DNA of 64,000 nucleotides, taken from contig NZ_VFTG01000008.1 in assembly GCF_006439355.1 (NCBI RefSeq), positions 1 to 64,000 on the forward strand, given 5' to 3'. The stretch comes from Mesorhizobium sp. B4-1-3 (lineage in GTDB: Bacteria > Pseudomonadota > Alphaproteobacteria > Rhizobiales > Rhizobiaceae). The position numbers were made by a program, and so were the translations under genes. How positions within the stretch are numbered: position 1 is the first letter of the stretch; every line of letters begins with the position of its first letter. The notes beneath the pieces were generated by a model. That model searched no databases. It saw only the letters and a program-made list of their open reading frames with translations, and had not been told where the DNA came from. Positions 7,279 through 17,911 of this stretch are shown here, piece after piece.

Positions 7279-7482
7279 CGGGAAATTCTCTATATGCGGT
7301 TCATCCGTGCCAGCGGTCGGCGCGGGATCAGAATTAGCGCCGAACCAGCGCACGCGCCGCCTTGAACGGCTCGGGTTGCTTGGGAGCGGACAGCGGAAAT
7401 GGCCGTACCCGCACCTTTGCGCGTGATTGCATGCCAACGGCGTCCGTTCCCTTTCAGGCTGAACAGACAAGGACGGATCGCC

Positions 7483-10173
<2,691 letters not shown>

Positions 10174-10175
10174 CA

Positions 10176-10262
10176 GCAGCCAGGGAGTAGGGGAGTAAGG
10201 AAATAGGGCAGTAGGGAAAGAGTCGCCGCTGCTCGATCCTCTTCCCCTACTCCCCTACCCCC
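10176..10262. repeat. Inverted short-tandem AGTAGGG element
   Basis: The left arm is built from imperfect repeats of GGGAGTAGGGGAGTAAGG, and the right arm CTTCCCCTACTCCCCTACCCC is its inverse, spaced by about 40 bp. The right arm extends into the ceramidase-like gene and supplies its last codons and stop (KGVGE, stop TAG). It lies between convergent genes and can form a long hairpin. Confidence 0.75.
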
Positions 10263-10921
10263 TTGGCTTTCCCAAACCGTGCCGTCGCCGCCAAAAGCAC
10301 CGCCAGCATCAGCCCGTTGAAGATGTGCCAGAGGAAGTGCGTGCCGAGCGGGAAGCTGGCGCAGACCAGCGGATCGATCATCCGGCAGATGACCGAGACG
10401 ACGAAGATCGCCGATCCCGTCAGATTATACCAGCCGGCCCGGTTGCCGGTGGCCGCCACCCATGCCCCGAAGCAGGCGAGCGCCAGGAAGGGCGGTAGAT
10501 AGGCTGTGGTGCCGTTCGAGACCTGGCGCAGCCAGTCGGGCACCGCATAGGTGATCAGGCCGGCCACGGCATAGAAGGCGACGAAGACGAGGATCGCCTT
10601 GCCCCAGTCCATGCCGAGGAAACGCCGCAGGTTGAAAAGCGTGTAGGCCAGCGTGAAGCCGGCGATCGGCAGGATGTCGGCCCAGATCGTGCCTTTGCTG
10701 GCGAAGGTGTGGAACAGGGTCGAGCCGATGCCGATCACCACCACCAACCAGGCCAGCACCTCGGCGAAAGCGCCAGTCTTGTAGCGCCGCACCTGCCAGA
10801 CGCCCCACAGTCCTGCGGCAATGAAAGCCACGTTGGTCAAAGCATTAGCCGGCTCCGCCCAAAGTCCTGGCCCGGTGCGTTCGCAATAGAGATCGACAGG
10901 GGTCAGGAGAGATTGCCACAT
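10247..10921 (-). CDS. Ceramidase domain-containing membrane protein
   Basis: A 224-residue polytopic membrane protein with seven predicted hydrophobic segments, resembling the alkaline ceramidase/CREST superfamily. Conserved polar residues sit in membrane segments: YCERTGPGLWAEPANALTNVAF near the N-terminus, IGIGSTLFHTFASKGTIWADILPI (Ser, His and Asp), and GTHFLWHIFNGLML near the C-terminus. These His and Asp residues correspond to the metal site of the superfamily. Known eukaryotic members hydrolyse ceramide; the bacterial substrate is unproven. The start MWQSLLTPVDLY is close to the usual family start. Its C-terminal codons overlap a repeat (10176-10262). Confidence 0.87.
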   Translation of the reverse strand: MWQSLLTPVDLYCERTGPGLWAEPANALTNVAFIAAGLWGVWQVRRYKTGAFAEVLAWLVVVIGIGSTLFHTFASKGTIWADILPIAGFTLAYTLFNLRRFLGMDWGKAILVFVAFYAVAGLITYAVPDWLRQVSNGTTAYLPPFLALACFGAWVAATGNRAGWYNLTGSAIFVVSVICRMIDPLVCASFPLGTHFLWHIFNGLMLAVLLAATARFGKAKGVGE

Positions 10922-11105
10922 GATGAGGATGCTGCCCTCGAATCGAACCGCGCCTTGAAATGCAACCGCCTCTCCTATTGCGGCCTTACCTGCGGCTCAA
11001 CGGCAAAAATTTCACCGCAACGTGACTTCCCGTTGACTGGCGCTTCTGCCACATATTTTAGCAATCACAACAAGGCCGGCGTCACCGGCGGGAATTGGAA
11101 AAGTC

Positions 11106-11894
11106 ATGGCATTTCGAGGACGATTGCGGCTTGCGGCGGCGGCGCTGGCCCTTACGGCGTTGGGCGGCGTTGCCCTCGCAGCCGAGCCTGAGAAGGCCGC
11201 GACCGGCAAGCTTCAGACCGACAAGCCTTTGGGCGTGGTCGAACTCTTCACCAGCCAGGGCTGCAGTTCCTGTCCTCCGGCCGACGAGTTCTTCGCCGAG
11301 CTCGCCGGCAAGGACGACATCATCGCGCTCGCCTACCACGTCAATTACTGGGACTATCTCGGCTGGCAGGACACGCTGAGCACCAAGGAGAACACCGAGC
11401 GCCAGTATGACTATATGCGCGCCTTCGGCAGCCGCTCGGTCTACACGCCGCAAGCCGTCATCAACGGCCGCAGCCATGTCAACGGCGCCAGCCGCAAGGA
11501 CGTCGACGGCGCGCTCGCCCGCATGGACAGGACCGGCGAGGGCATGCGAGTCCCCATCAAGGTCAGCCGCACCAGCGACCGCGTCATGATCGACGCGGGC
11601 GACGCCGGCGACGGCCCGACCGACGCCCATGTGGTGATCGTCTATTTCGACCCGCCGCAGATGGTGAAGATCGGCCAGGGCGAGAACGGCGGCCGGAGCC
11701 TGACCTACTGGAACGCCGTCTCCGACATCCAGACCGCCGGCATGTGGCATGGCAAGGCGCAGCGCTACGAATTGCCGATGAGCGAGATCGCCAAGAAGGG
11801 CGGCTGCGCGGTGCTGCTGCAGTCGGTCGGCAAGGACGGCATGCCCGGCCCGATCCTCGGCGCCGCCTTCATCCACAAGCCAGATCGGCTTTAG
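11106..11894 (+). CDS. DUF1223 secreted thioredoxin-like protein
   Basis: A 262-residue exported protein. A signal peptide (residues 1-26, ending VALAAEP) precedes a thioredoxin-like domain with a CxxC motif at Cys53-Cys56 (SQGCSSCPPAD). The DUF1223 family is also marked by AYHVNYWDYLGWQD and YTPQAVINGR. DUF1223 proteins are common in Alphaproteobacteria and have no settled function; the CxxC suggests periplasmic thiol-disulfide chemistry. ATG 11106 is supported by a GGAATTGGAAAAG stretch upstream, although the Shine-Dalgarno is weak. Transcription runs into the repeat and hairpin at 11904-12097. Confidence 0.9.
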   Translation: MAFRGRLRLAAAALALTALGGVALAAEPEKAATGKLQTDKPLGVVELFTSQGCSSCPPADEFFAELAGKDDIIALAYHVNYWDYLGWQDTLSTKENTERQYDYMRAFGSRSVYTPQAVINGRSHVNGASRKDVDGALARMDRTGEGMRVPIKVSRTSDRVMIDAGDAGDGPTDAHVVIVYFDPPQMVKIGQGENGGRSLTYWNAVSDIQTAGMWHGKAQRYELPMSEIAKKGGCAVLLQSVGKDGMPGPILGAAFIHKPDRL

Positions 11895-11903
11895 CTCGCT
11901 CCC

Positions 11904-12058
11904 CCTTCCCCCTTGTGGGGGTCTTGTGGGGGGAAGGGGGAGCCGAAGGCGACGGATGAGGGGCGCTCCAGGGAAAGCCGACGTCTCACTCCGCTGCAAC
12001 ACCCCTCATCCGTCTCGGCGCTGGGCGCCGATCCACCTCTCCAAAGGGGAGAAGGAAA
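11904..12058. repeat. Intergenic mosaic element (GGATGAGGG type)
   Basis: Composed of CCCCCTTCCCCC/GGGGGAAGGGGG hairpin arms, then GGCGACGGATGAGGGGCGCTCCAG, CCCTCATCCGTCTCGGCGC and CCTCTCCAAAGGGGAGAAGG. The same modules occur in opposite order at 41117-41275, and partly at 39602-39660, 45007-45137 and 54625-54680. It lies just after the DUF1223 stop codon. Confidence 0.8.
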
Positions 12059-12097
12059 ATAAAAAACCGGCGTCAGCTTGCTTCTGACGCCGGTCAT
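12055..12097. terminator. Bidirectional hairpin terminator with 11-bp stem
   Basis: ACCGGCGTCAG (12065-12075) pairs perfectly with CTGACGCCGGT (12083-12093). The A-rich run AAAATAAAAAA before it gives a strong U tract on the minus strand; the plus-strand tail is weak. No confident minus-strand gene ends here, which makes it worth asking whether a small minus-strand RNA is transcribed from about 12100-12240. Confidence 0.65.
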
Positions 12098-12452
12098 TCA
12101 GGTTTTGGGATCGTCGCACCTGATTTTTCCAAGGAAAAACCGAGGTTGGTTCGATCCGACGCTGACCCGTGGGCGGGGGGCTTGGGGTTTACGAGCCGGT
12201 GCCGGACCGAACCGTCTCAGGCAACGCCGGTAAATTCGTCGGACATTGGGGCATGAGCGCGGATTATTTGTGGCGAGAATGTGGCGAAGCATCACCAATT
12301 CCAACATGTGTTTCGCAAACGTGACTGGACGTTTGGGAAACCGCGCGACCGCTTGCGTCGCGACGGCGGCCGGCAATTCCATCGCGCCCTTGCAATTCCG
12401 ACATGAAAGCGCGAACCTTGGCCGGCGCATGATTCAATCGAAGGATCGAGGC
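12098..12452. other. Gap upstream of the DUF2794 gene without a convincing gene
   Basis: No frame here looks coding. A 110-codon minus-strand frame (12098-12430) lacks recognisable domains or a ribosome site. The GGTTCGATCC near 12150 resembles a tRNA T arm, but no acceptor stem accompanies it. The stretch is more AT-rich than its surroundings and may hold the promoter of the downstream gene and a small RNA ending at the 12055-12097 hairpin. Confidence 0.4.
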
Positions 12453-12839
12453 ATGACCGATCACAGCAGCGGGACGGAGGATGGGGAAGCATCCGGAATA
12501 TTGATCCCGTTGCACGAGGCGCGCAACGCACGCCTCGACCAGCCGGTGCGATTCGACCGGCGCGAGCTCGACCAGATCCTGAGGCTTTACGGGCGCATGG
12601 TGGCGGCCAATGAATGGCGCGACTATGCGATCGACCATCTCACTGATCGCGCTGTCTTTTCCGTCTTCCGACGGGCCAGCGAAGTGCCGATGTTCCAGAT
12701 CGTCAAGGACCCGAAGCTGGCGCGCCGGCAAGGCGCTTTCGCCGTGATCGCCGCCGGCGGCCGCATCCTCAAGCGCGGCCAGGAACTCGGCCGCGTGCTC
12801 GGCGTGTTCGATGCGAAGCTGAAGGTCGTCGAGGCCTGA
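12453..12839 (+). CDS. DUF2794 domain-containing protein
   Basis: A 128-residue soluble protein of the alphaproteobacterial DUF2794 family, whose function is unknown. The conserved core is VRFDRRELDQILRLYGRMVAANEWRDYAID, then AVFSVFRRASEVPMFQIVKDPKL and AVIAAGGRILKRGQELGRVLGV. There is no signal peptide or membrane segment. ATG 12453 is preferred because AAGGATCGAGG lies just before it; in-frame ATGs upstream (12429, 12246) would add low-complexity sequence unlike the family. The stop codon runs directly into the heptamer-repeat element at 12841-12931. Confidence 0.88.
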   Translation: MTDHSSGTEDGEASGILIPLHEARNARLDQPVRFDRRELDQILRLYGRMVAANEWRDYAIDHLTDRAVFSVFRRASEVPMFQIVKDPKLARRQGAFAVIAAGGRILKRGQELGRVLGVFDAKLKVVEA

Positions 12840-12840
12840 G

Positions 12841-12931
12841 GGAATTGAAGAACTAAACAACTGAAGAATTGAGGAACTGAGGAAAAGTCGCGGGCCCTGA
12901 GCGCCCCTTCTTCAGTTCTTCAGTTCCCCTT
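12841..12931. repeat. Inverted GAACTGA/GAATTGA heptamer repeat
   Basis: Several imperfect copies of GAACTGA and GAATTGA (12841-12882) are followed after about 35 bp by the inverse, CTTCTTCAGTTCTTCAGTTCC. The right arm reaches into the GNAT gene on the minus strand and provides its last codons and TGA stop. The layout is the same as that of the AGTAGGG element at 10176-10262, but with a different unit sequence. Confidence 0.75.
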
Positions 12932-13495
12932 GAGTCCCCGGAACCTTCGCTCCGGCAGCGAATCCGGATCCGGCGGCAGTGCCGCGCCGCCGTTCAGCGA
13001 CAGCTGCATGAACACGGTGTCCAGCCAACGCCCGTGCTTGTAGCCGGAGCCTTCCAGGCGCCCGGAATGGCGGAAGCCGAGCTTCTCGTGCAGTCGCACC
13101 GAGGCGCTGTCGGCATGGCCGTCGCCGATCACCGCGATGATCTGGCGGAAGCCCGCCGCGCGCGCCGTCTCGATCAAGGCCTGCATTAGCGCCGAACCCA
13201 CGCCCTGCCCCTTGGCCTCGGGCGCGACATAAACCGAATCCTCGACGACGAATCGGTAGGCGGGGCGCGGCCGGAGCGGTCCGGCATAGGCATAGCCGAG
13301 CACGACGCCGTTCTTGTCGGCCACGAGATATGGAAAGCCGCCCGCCACCAGAGCATCGAATCGGTCGCCCATCTCGGCGCGGCTGGGCGGCTCCAGCTCA
13401 TAGCTCGACGTGCCATGCATGACCGCATCGGCATAGATTTCGGTGATCCGGTCAAGGTCGGCCGCGGTGGCGGGTCTGATCGCAATAGTGCTCAT
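12920..13495 (-). CDS. GNAT acetyltransferase, phosphinothricin/methionine-sulfoximine type
   Basis: A 191-residue Gcn5-related N-acetyltransferase. The N-terminal MSTIAIRPATAADLDRITEIYADAV, the acetyl-CoA loop VAPEAKGQGVGSALMQALIE and the C-terminal SVRLHEKLGFRHSGRLEGSGYKHGRWLDTVFMQ match the Pat/MddA subgroup that acetylates phosphinothricin, methionine sulfoximine or related amino acids. Substrate specificity cannot be fixed from sequence alone. The last codons (RGLKGN) are encoded inside the heptamer repeat at 12841-12931, so the C-terminus is probably a recent extension. It converges on the DUF2794 gene. Confidence 0.87.
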   Translation of the reverse strand: MSTIAIRPATAADLDRITEIYADAVMHGTSSYELEPPSRAEMGDRFDALVAGGFPYLVADKNGVVLGYAYAGPLRPRPAYRFVVEDSVYVAPEAKGQGVGSALMQALIETARAAGFRQIIAVIGDGHADSASVRLHEKLGFRHSGRLEGSGYKHGRWLDTVFMQLSLNGGAALPPDPDSLPERRFRGLKGN

Positions 13496-13543
13496 AGTTT
13501 ATGCAATTTACTTTCCTGCCCCGATAACAGCAGAGCGGTGCCC

Positions 13544-13574
13544 AAAAGAAAAGGACGGCCGTTGGGCCGCCCTT
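13544..13574 (-). terminator. Rho-independent terminator of the Bax-inhibitor gene
   Basis: On the minus strand GGGCGGCC-CAAC-GGCCGTCC forms an 8-bp GC stem, followed by TTTTCTTTT. It lies about 40 bp after the stop codon of the Bax-inhibitor-1 gene. Confidence 0.85.
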
Positions 13575-13610
13575 CGCAACTCGATGGTCCAGCGGGACCG
13601 GGAAACGCCT

Positions 13611-14351
13611 TTAGCGGCGGTCGCCCATGAACTGCAGCAGGAACATGAACAGGTTGATGAAGTCGAGATAGAGCTGCAGCGCGCCCATGATCGCCTTGCG
13701 GCCGGCTACATCGGCGACGTCACCCTCGAAATACATCTCCTTGATGCGCTGCGTGTCGTAGGCGGTGAGGCCCGCGAAGACCAGCACGCCGATCGCCGAG
13801 ATGGCGAAGGCGAGCGCCGACGATTGCAGGAAGATGTTGATCAGCATCGCGATCAGCAGACCGATCACGCCCATGATCAGGAACGACCCGAACGCCGACA
13901 GGTCGCGCCTGGTCGTATAGCCATAGAGCGACAGACCGCCGAAGGCCGCGGCCGTGGCGAAGAAGGTCTGGGTGATGCTGGTGCCGGTGTAGACGAGGAA
14001 GATCGTCGACAGCGACAGGCCGACAAGGCCGGCATAGACCCAGAATGTGGTCTGCGCCGCCGCCACGCTCATCGACTGGATGCGGAACGACAGGAACATC
14101 ACGGCGGCGAGCGGCGCCAGGATGACGACCCAGCGGAACGCGCTTGCATAGATGAGCTGGCCGAAACCGGTCAGCTGACCGTCGCCCGTGACGGCGAGAT
14201 GGAAAGCGCCCCAAGCGGCAAGGCCGGTGATCAGCAGGCCAAGCCCCATGAGGTTGTAGACTTTGATCATATAGGCGCGGAGGCCCTGATCGATATCGAC
14301 GCGCGCGCCGGGGGCGGCGGACGTCTGGTAGTTGCGAATGGGATCAGCCAT
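13611..14351 (-). CDS. Bax inhibitor-1/YccA family membrane protein
   Basis: A 246-residue inner-membrane protein with six to seven hydrophobic segments, belonging to the Bax inhibitor-1 (YbhL/YccA, TMBIM-like) family. Such proteins are pH-sensitive calcium leak channels in structural studies, and YccA modulates the FtsH protease in E. coli. Family signs are the N-terminal VYNLMGLGLLITGLAAW, FAGLTAYDTQRIKEMY and the C-terminal LYLDFINLFMFLLQFMG. ATG 14351 has AGAGGA upstream on the minus strand. A structured leader has been described upstream of ybhL in Rhizobiales, and the 5' region here (14352-14450) is GC-rich with pairing potential. A clear terminator follows at 13544-13574. Confidence 0.93.
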   Translation of the reverse strand: MADPIRNYQTSAAPGARVDIDQGLRAYMIKVYNLMGLGLLITGLAAWGAFHLAVTGDGQLTGFGQLIYASAFRWVVILAPLAAVMFLSFRIQSMSVAAAQTTFWVYAGLVGLSLSTIFLVYTGTSITQTFFATAAAFGGLSLYGYTTRRDLSAFGSFLIMGVIGLLIAMLINIFLQSSALAFAISAIGVLVFAGLTAYDTQRIKEMYFEGDVADVAGRKAIMGALQLYLDFINLFMFLLQFMGDRR

Positions 14352-14450
14352 TGGAAATCCTCTGTTGCTTCTGCCCCGTCCGGTGACAGGTCCGCTCGGA
14401 TTGATCCCTGGACCAGGCGCCGCTGGCGGAGCTCCAGCATGCCTAGCGCG
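14352..14450 (-). promoter_or_regulatory. GC-rich 5' leader of the BI-1 gene, possible ybhL-type leader
   Basis: On the minus strand CTGGA...TCCAG outer arms enclose CCGC...GCGG, followed by a second GC-rich segment before the start codon. The ybhL leader is a published Rhizobiales RNA motif upstream of this gene family. I cannot confirm that the consensus matches, so this is a positional suggestion. Confidence 0.25.
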
Positions 14451-14591
14451 AAATATGAGCGTTCTCGGCGTCAAGAACAAGACGGTAACGGGCCGTAACG
14501 CTTTGTGAGAAGGCAAAAGCCTGCTTTTCGGGCCTTTTGGCCGCCATTCTTACGAAGATTTAACCGGCGGGCGGGCTGTCGGGTCCCTCCG

Positions 14592-17132
14592 TCAAAGGTT
14601 GCGCAGCTCCGGAGCTGCCTTGTGGCCGAGCACCCGCCATGTGCCGGCAAGACCGATGCCGACGGTCACTGTCAGCGAGACAACAATGGTCGCCACCGCC
14701 ACTTCCGGCATGAAATGCGATGGCAGCGTCATGATTTGCGCGACCACGAACCAGGCGGCGATGCCGCCGGCGGCGAGCGCGAACAGCGCCGTCGCAAGGC
14801 CGATCAGCACATATTCCAGCGAGAAAGCGGTAATCAGCGTTCGTCGCGTCGCGCCGAGCGTCTTCAGCACCACCGCGTCGTGGATGCGCGCCCGGTTGCC
14901 GGCGGCCAAGGCGCCGGAGAGCACCAGCACCGAGGCGATCAGCGCCACGCCGGCGGCGGCGCGGATCGCCGTGCCCAATTGCGCCACCAGCCGGTTGACG
15001 ATGTCGAGCGCATCTTTTACCCGCACCGTCGTCACCGCCGGAAAGGCGCGGGTGACGGCGTTGAGCAGTCTTGCGTCGTCGGCCGTGGTGGCTTGTCTGT
15101 CGGTCAGCGTCGCCAGCCAGCCATGCGGCGCCCCGGCAAAGGTGTTGGGCGAGAACACCATGACGAAGTTGATGCCCATCGTCTCCCACTGCACCTGGCG
15201 GAAATTGGCGATCTTCGCCGTAACATTGCGGCCGAGCACGTTGACGGTGACGCTGTCGCCGAGCTTCAGCCCGAGCGCCTTGCCCTCCTCGGCCGAGAAC
15301 GAGACCAGCGGCTCGCCGGAATAATCCTGCGGCCACCATGCACCTTCGGTCAGCGTCGCATTTTCCGGTTGCTTGGCGTCATAAGTCAGGCCGCGGTCGC
15401 CGCGCAGCACCCAGGCGCCGTCGGCCGGGATCTTCACCTTGTCGACGTCGACGCCGTTGAGAGCCATGATGCGGCCGCGCAGCATCGGCACCTTGACCAG
15501 CGTTCCCCGTGGCGACTCCTTGCCGACAAGGTTGGCGAAGGCGTCGACGTCGCTGCTCTGGATATCGACGAAGAAGAAATTCGGCGCCCGTTCGGGCAGG
15601 CCGCCGGAGATTTGTCGCCGGAGATTCCCGTCGATGAGCGCCAGCGTCACCAGCAGCGTCAGTCCGAGGCCGAGCGAGAGCACCACCGAGGGCGTCAGCG
15701 CGCCCGGACGATGGATGTTGCCGAGCGCCAGCCGCAGCGAAACGGATCGCACGCGCGGGCTCTTTTTCGCCGCCCATTGCACCAGCACCGCCACCAGTCG
15801 CAGCACCAGGAAGGCAAAGACCGTGGCGCCGACGAAGATCGAGGCGATGCGGTAGTCACTGGCCGAGAGGATCGCCAGCGCCGCCAGCAAGGCGACGATC
15901 GCCAGCGCCGCGCCCGTATAAGGCAGGCGCGGCAGACCGCGGCTCTCGAATCCCATTTCGCGGAACAGCGCGGTTGCCGGCACGTCGCGGGCGCGGCCGA
16001 GCGGCAAAAGCGCGAAGGCCAGCGTCACCAGCAGGCCGAAGAGCGCGGCCATGGCGAGCGCGCTCGCGTAGAAGCCGCCTTGCGCTGGCACCGGGATGAC
16101 CGATTGCAGAACCGCGCTCGCCACGAAGGGCATGGCGGCGCCGAGGATCAGCCCGAGCACGATGCCTAGGCCCGCGATCAAAAGGATCTGCACGAGATAG
16201 ACGGTGAAGACGAAGCCGCCCGAGGCGCCCAGGCTCTTGAAGGTGGCGATGACGCCGCGCTTGCCGTCGAGATAGGCGCGCACGGCATTCGCCACGCCGA
16301 CGCCGCCGACCACCAGCGCCGTTAGTCCCACGAGCGTCAGGAATTGCGAGAAGCGCTCGATATTGGCGGAGAGCGCGGGGGCGGCGTTGCTGCGCGTACG
16401 GATCGACCAGCCGGCCTGCGGAAAATCCTTCGCCGCTTGGGCCTGGATATCCTTGATCCGCGCCTCCGACGTGCCATCCGGCAGCCTCACCTTGTAGGCG
16501 TTCTCGACCAGGCTGCCCGGCTGCACCAGGCCGGATGCGGCGAGGCCCTGGCTGGAGATCATCAGCCTTGGCGCGAAGCCGAAACCGTCCGACACCGCGT
16601 CCGGCTCGCCGACCAGCCTGGCACGCAGCTCGAAAACGGCGCCGCCGAGCTTCAGCCGATCGCCGATATGGAGGTTGAGCCGGTCGAACAAGAGGTCGGG
16701 CGCGGCGGCGCCGAACACGCCGGACCTTTCGCCGAACAACTGCTCCTTAGACAGCGCCGGATCGGTTTCCAGCGCGCCGTAGAGCGGATAGGCCTCATCG
16801 ACGGCTTTGGCCTCGACCAGCGCCTGATCGGAGCCGTCCTCCAGCCGCGCCATCGAGCGCATGCCGGACGTCTGCGACACCGCCCCGAGGCTCCGGATGA
16901 AGCCGAGCTCGGCATCGGAAGCGCTACGCTGGTTGACCTGGAAGCGCAAATCGCCGCCAAGCAGCGTCTGGCCCTGATCGGCGATGCCGGCCGAGATCGC
17001 CTGCGCCACCGAATTGACGCCGCCGATGGCCGCAACGCCGAGCGCGATGCAGGCCAGGAAGATCATGAAGCCCGACAGGCCGCCACGCATCTCGCGCAGC
17101 GAGAAACGGATGGCGAGCTTCAATGTCCGCAT
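14592..17132 (-). CDS. ABC transporter permease, FtsX/YbbP type
   Basis: An 846-residue membrane protein with the duplicated FtsX-like layout of YbbP: an N-terminal transmembrane segment, a large periplasmic domain, three segments, a second periplasmic domain and three terminal segments. The opening MRTLKLAIRFSLREMRGGLSGF is typical. Its ATG overlaps the stop of the upstream ATPase gene by ATGA, so the two are translated together. This class of transporter does not import nutrients; MacB/LolCDE-type relatives move lipoproteins or couple ATP use to envelope work. Together with the divergent TesA-like esterase the block matches the tesA-ybbA-ybbP neighbourhood of E. coli. The native substrate is unknown. 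Confidence 0.9.
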   Translation of the reverse strand: MRTLKLAIRFSLREMRGGLSGFMIFLACIALGVAAIGGVNSVAQAISAGIADQGQTLLGGDLRFQVNQRSASDAELGFIRSLGAVSQTSGMRSMARLEDGSDQALVEAKAVDEAYPLYGALETDPALSKEQLFGERSGVFGAAAPDLLFDRLNLHIGDRLKLGGAVFELRARLVGEPDAVSDGFGFAPRLMISSQGLAASGLVQPGSLVENAYKVRLPDGTSEARIKDIQAQAAKDFPQAGWSIRTRSNAAPALSANIERFSQFLTLVGLTALVVGGVGVANAVRAYLDGKRGVIATFKSLGASGGFVFTVYLVQILLIAGLGIVLGLILGAAMPFVASAVLQSVIPVPAQGGFYASALAMAALFGLLVTLAFALLPLGRARDVPATALFREMGFESRGLPRLPYTGAALAIVALLAALAILSASDYRIASIFVGATVFAFLVLRLVAVLVQWAAKKSPRVRSVSLRLALGNIHRPGALTPSVVLSLGLGLTLLVTLALIDGNLRRQISGGLPERAPNFFFVDIQSSDVDAFANLVGKESPRGTLVKVPMLRGRIMALNGVDVDKVKIPADGAWVLRGDRGLTYDAKQPENATLTEGAWWPQDYSGEPLVSFSAEEGKALGLKLGDSVTVNVLGRNVTAKIANFRQVQWETMGINFVMVFSPNTFAGAPHGWLATLTDRQATTADDARLLNAVTRAFPAVTTVRVKDALDIVNRLVAQLGTAIRAAAGVALIASVLVLSGALAAGNRARIHDAVVLKTLGATRRTLITAFSLEYVLIGLATALFALAAGGIAAWFVVAQIMTLPSHFMPEVAVATIVVSLTVTVGIGLAGTWRVLGHKAAPELRNL

Positions 17133-17830
17133 CAGGCCGGCACCTTGGCAGGCGTCGGCGCGTCCTCGATCCGCCCCGAACGCATCGAAATCTGGCGCGC
17201 GCAACGCCCGGCAAGCAGCGGATCATGCGTGACCAGCACCAGCGTCATGCCGCGCTCGGCCGCCTTGGCGAAGAGAAGGTCGGCGATCTGCTTTCCCGTC
17301 GCCTGGTCGAGATTGCCGGTCGGCTCGTCGGCGATGAGGATGCGCGGCGACGGCGCCAGCGCCCGGGCGATCGCCACGCGCTGCTGCTCGCCGCCGGAGA
17401 GCTCGCCCGGATAATGGGTCACGCGGTCGCTCAGGCCGACCGCCGCGAGCTCGCGCGCGGCCACCCCGAACGGATCGGCATGGCCGGCAAGCTCCAGCGG
17501 CACCGCGACATTCTCCAGCGCCGTCATGTTGGGGATGAGGTGGAAGGACTGGAACACGATGCCGATGTTTCGCCCTCGAAACGAAGCGATCTGATCCTCG
17601 CTTTTGTCGTTGAGCAATTCGCCGGCGATCCGGACCGTGCCCGAATCGACCCTTTCCAGGCCGGCAAGAACCATCAACAGCGTCGACTTGCCCGAGCCCG
17701 AAGGGCCGACGATGCCGGTGGCTTGCCCGGCCGCCACATCGAGGCTGACGCCCTTCAGCACATGGACGGAGGACGCGCCCTCGCCGAGCGTCAGCGATAC
17801 GTCCCTCAGCGCGATGACGGCTTCTGTCAC
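17132..17830 (-). CDS. ABC transporter ATP-binding protein, YbbA/LolD type
   Basis: A 232-residue nucleotide-binding subunit with Walker A GPSGSGKSTLLMVLAGLE, Q-loop IGIVFQSFHLIPNMTALENV, signature LSGGEQQRVAIARAL and Walker B ILIADEPTGNLD, the LolD/MacB/YbbA pattern. The stop codon overlaps the start of the FtsX-type permease (17132), so this is a coupled two-gene transporter operon. It is divergently transcribed from the arylesterase/TesA-like gene, with only about 80 bp between the starts. That gap must contain both promoters. The conserved proximity to a lysophospholipase-like esterase suggests an envelope-lipid function, which is an inference. Confidence 0.93.
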   Translation of the reverse strand: MTEAVIALRDVSLTLGEGASSVHVLKGVSLDVAAGQATGIVGPSGSGKSTLLMVLAGLERVDSGTVRIAGELLNDKSEDQIASFRGRNIGIVFQSFHLIPNMTALENVAVPLELAGHADPFGVAARELAAVGLSDRVTHYPGELSGGEQQRVAIARALAPSPRILIADEPTGNLDQATGKQIADLLFAKAAERGMTLVLVTHDPLLAGRCARQISMRSGRIEDAPTPAKVPA

Positions 17831-17911
17831 AATGAAAGTGCCCTATATGTGGAAAAAGGAGACGGCCCGTGTCTCCTTCCCTGGTTGTTTCGGTCATATG
17901 GGGCTCGCCGC

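Noticed and set aside
12140..12175. tRNA-like T arm (GGTTCGATCC)
   Set aside because: No acceptor stem, anticodon arm or CCA-side complement can be found around it.
12098..12430. 110-codon minus-strand frame upstream of the DUF2794 gene
   Set aside because: No ribosome site, no similarity and an Arg-rich composition, although its stop is adjacent to a terminator-like hairpin.
14505..16169. 554-codon plus-strand frame over the FtsX-type permease
   Set aside because: It is the complement of a clearly coding permease, rich in Arg, His and Gln, with no ribosome site or family pattern.
17123..17911. Long N-terminal extension of the TesA-like esterase
   Set aside because: It is antisense to ybbA, and a signal peptide begins at 17912.
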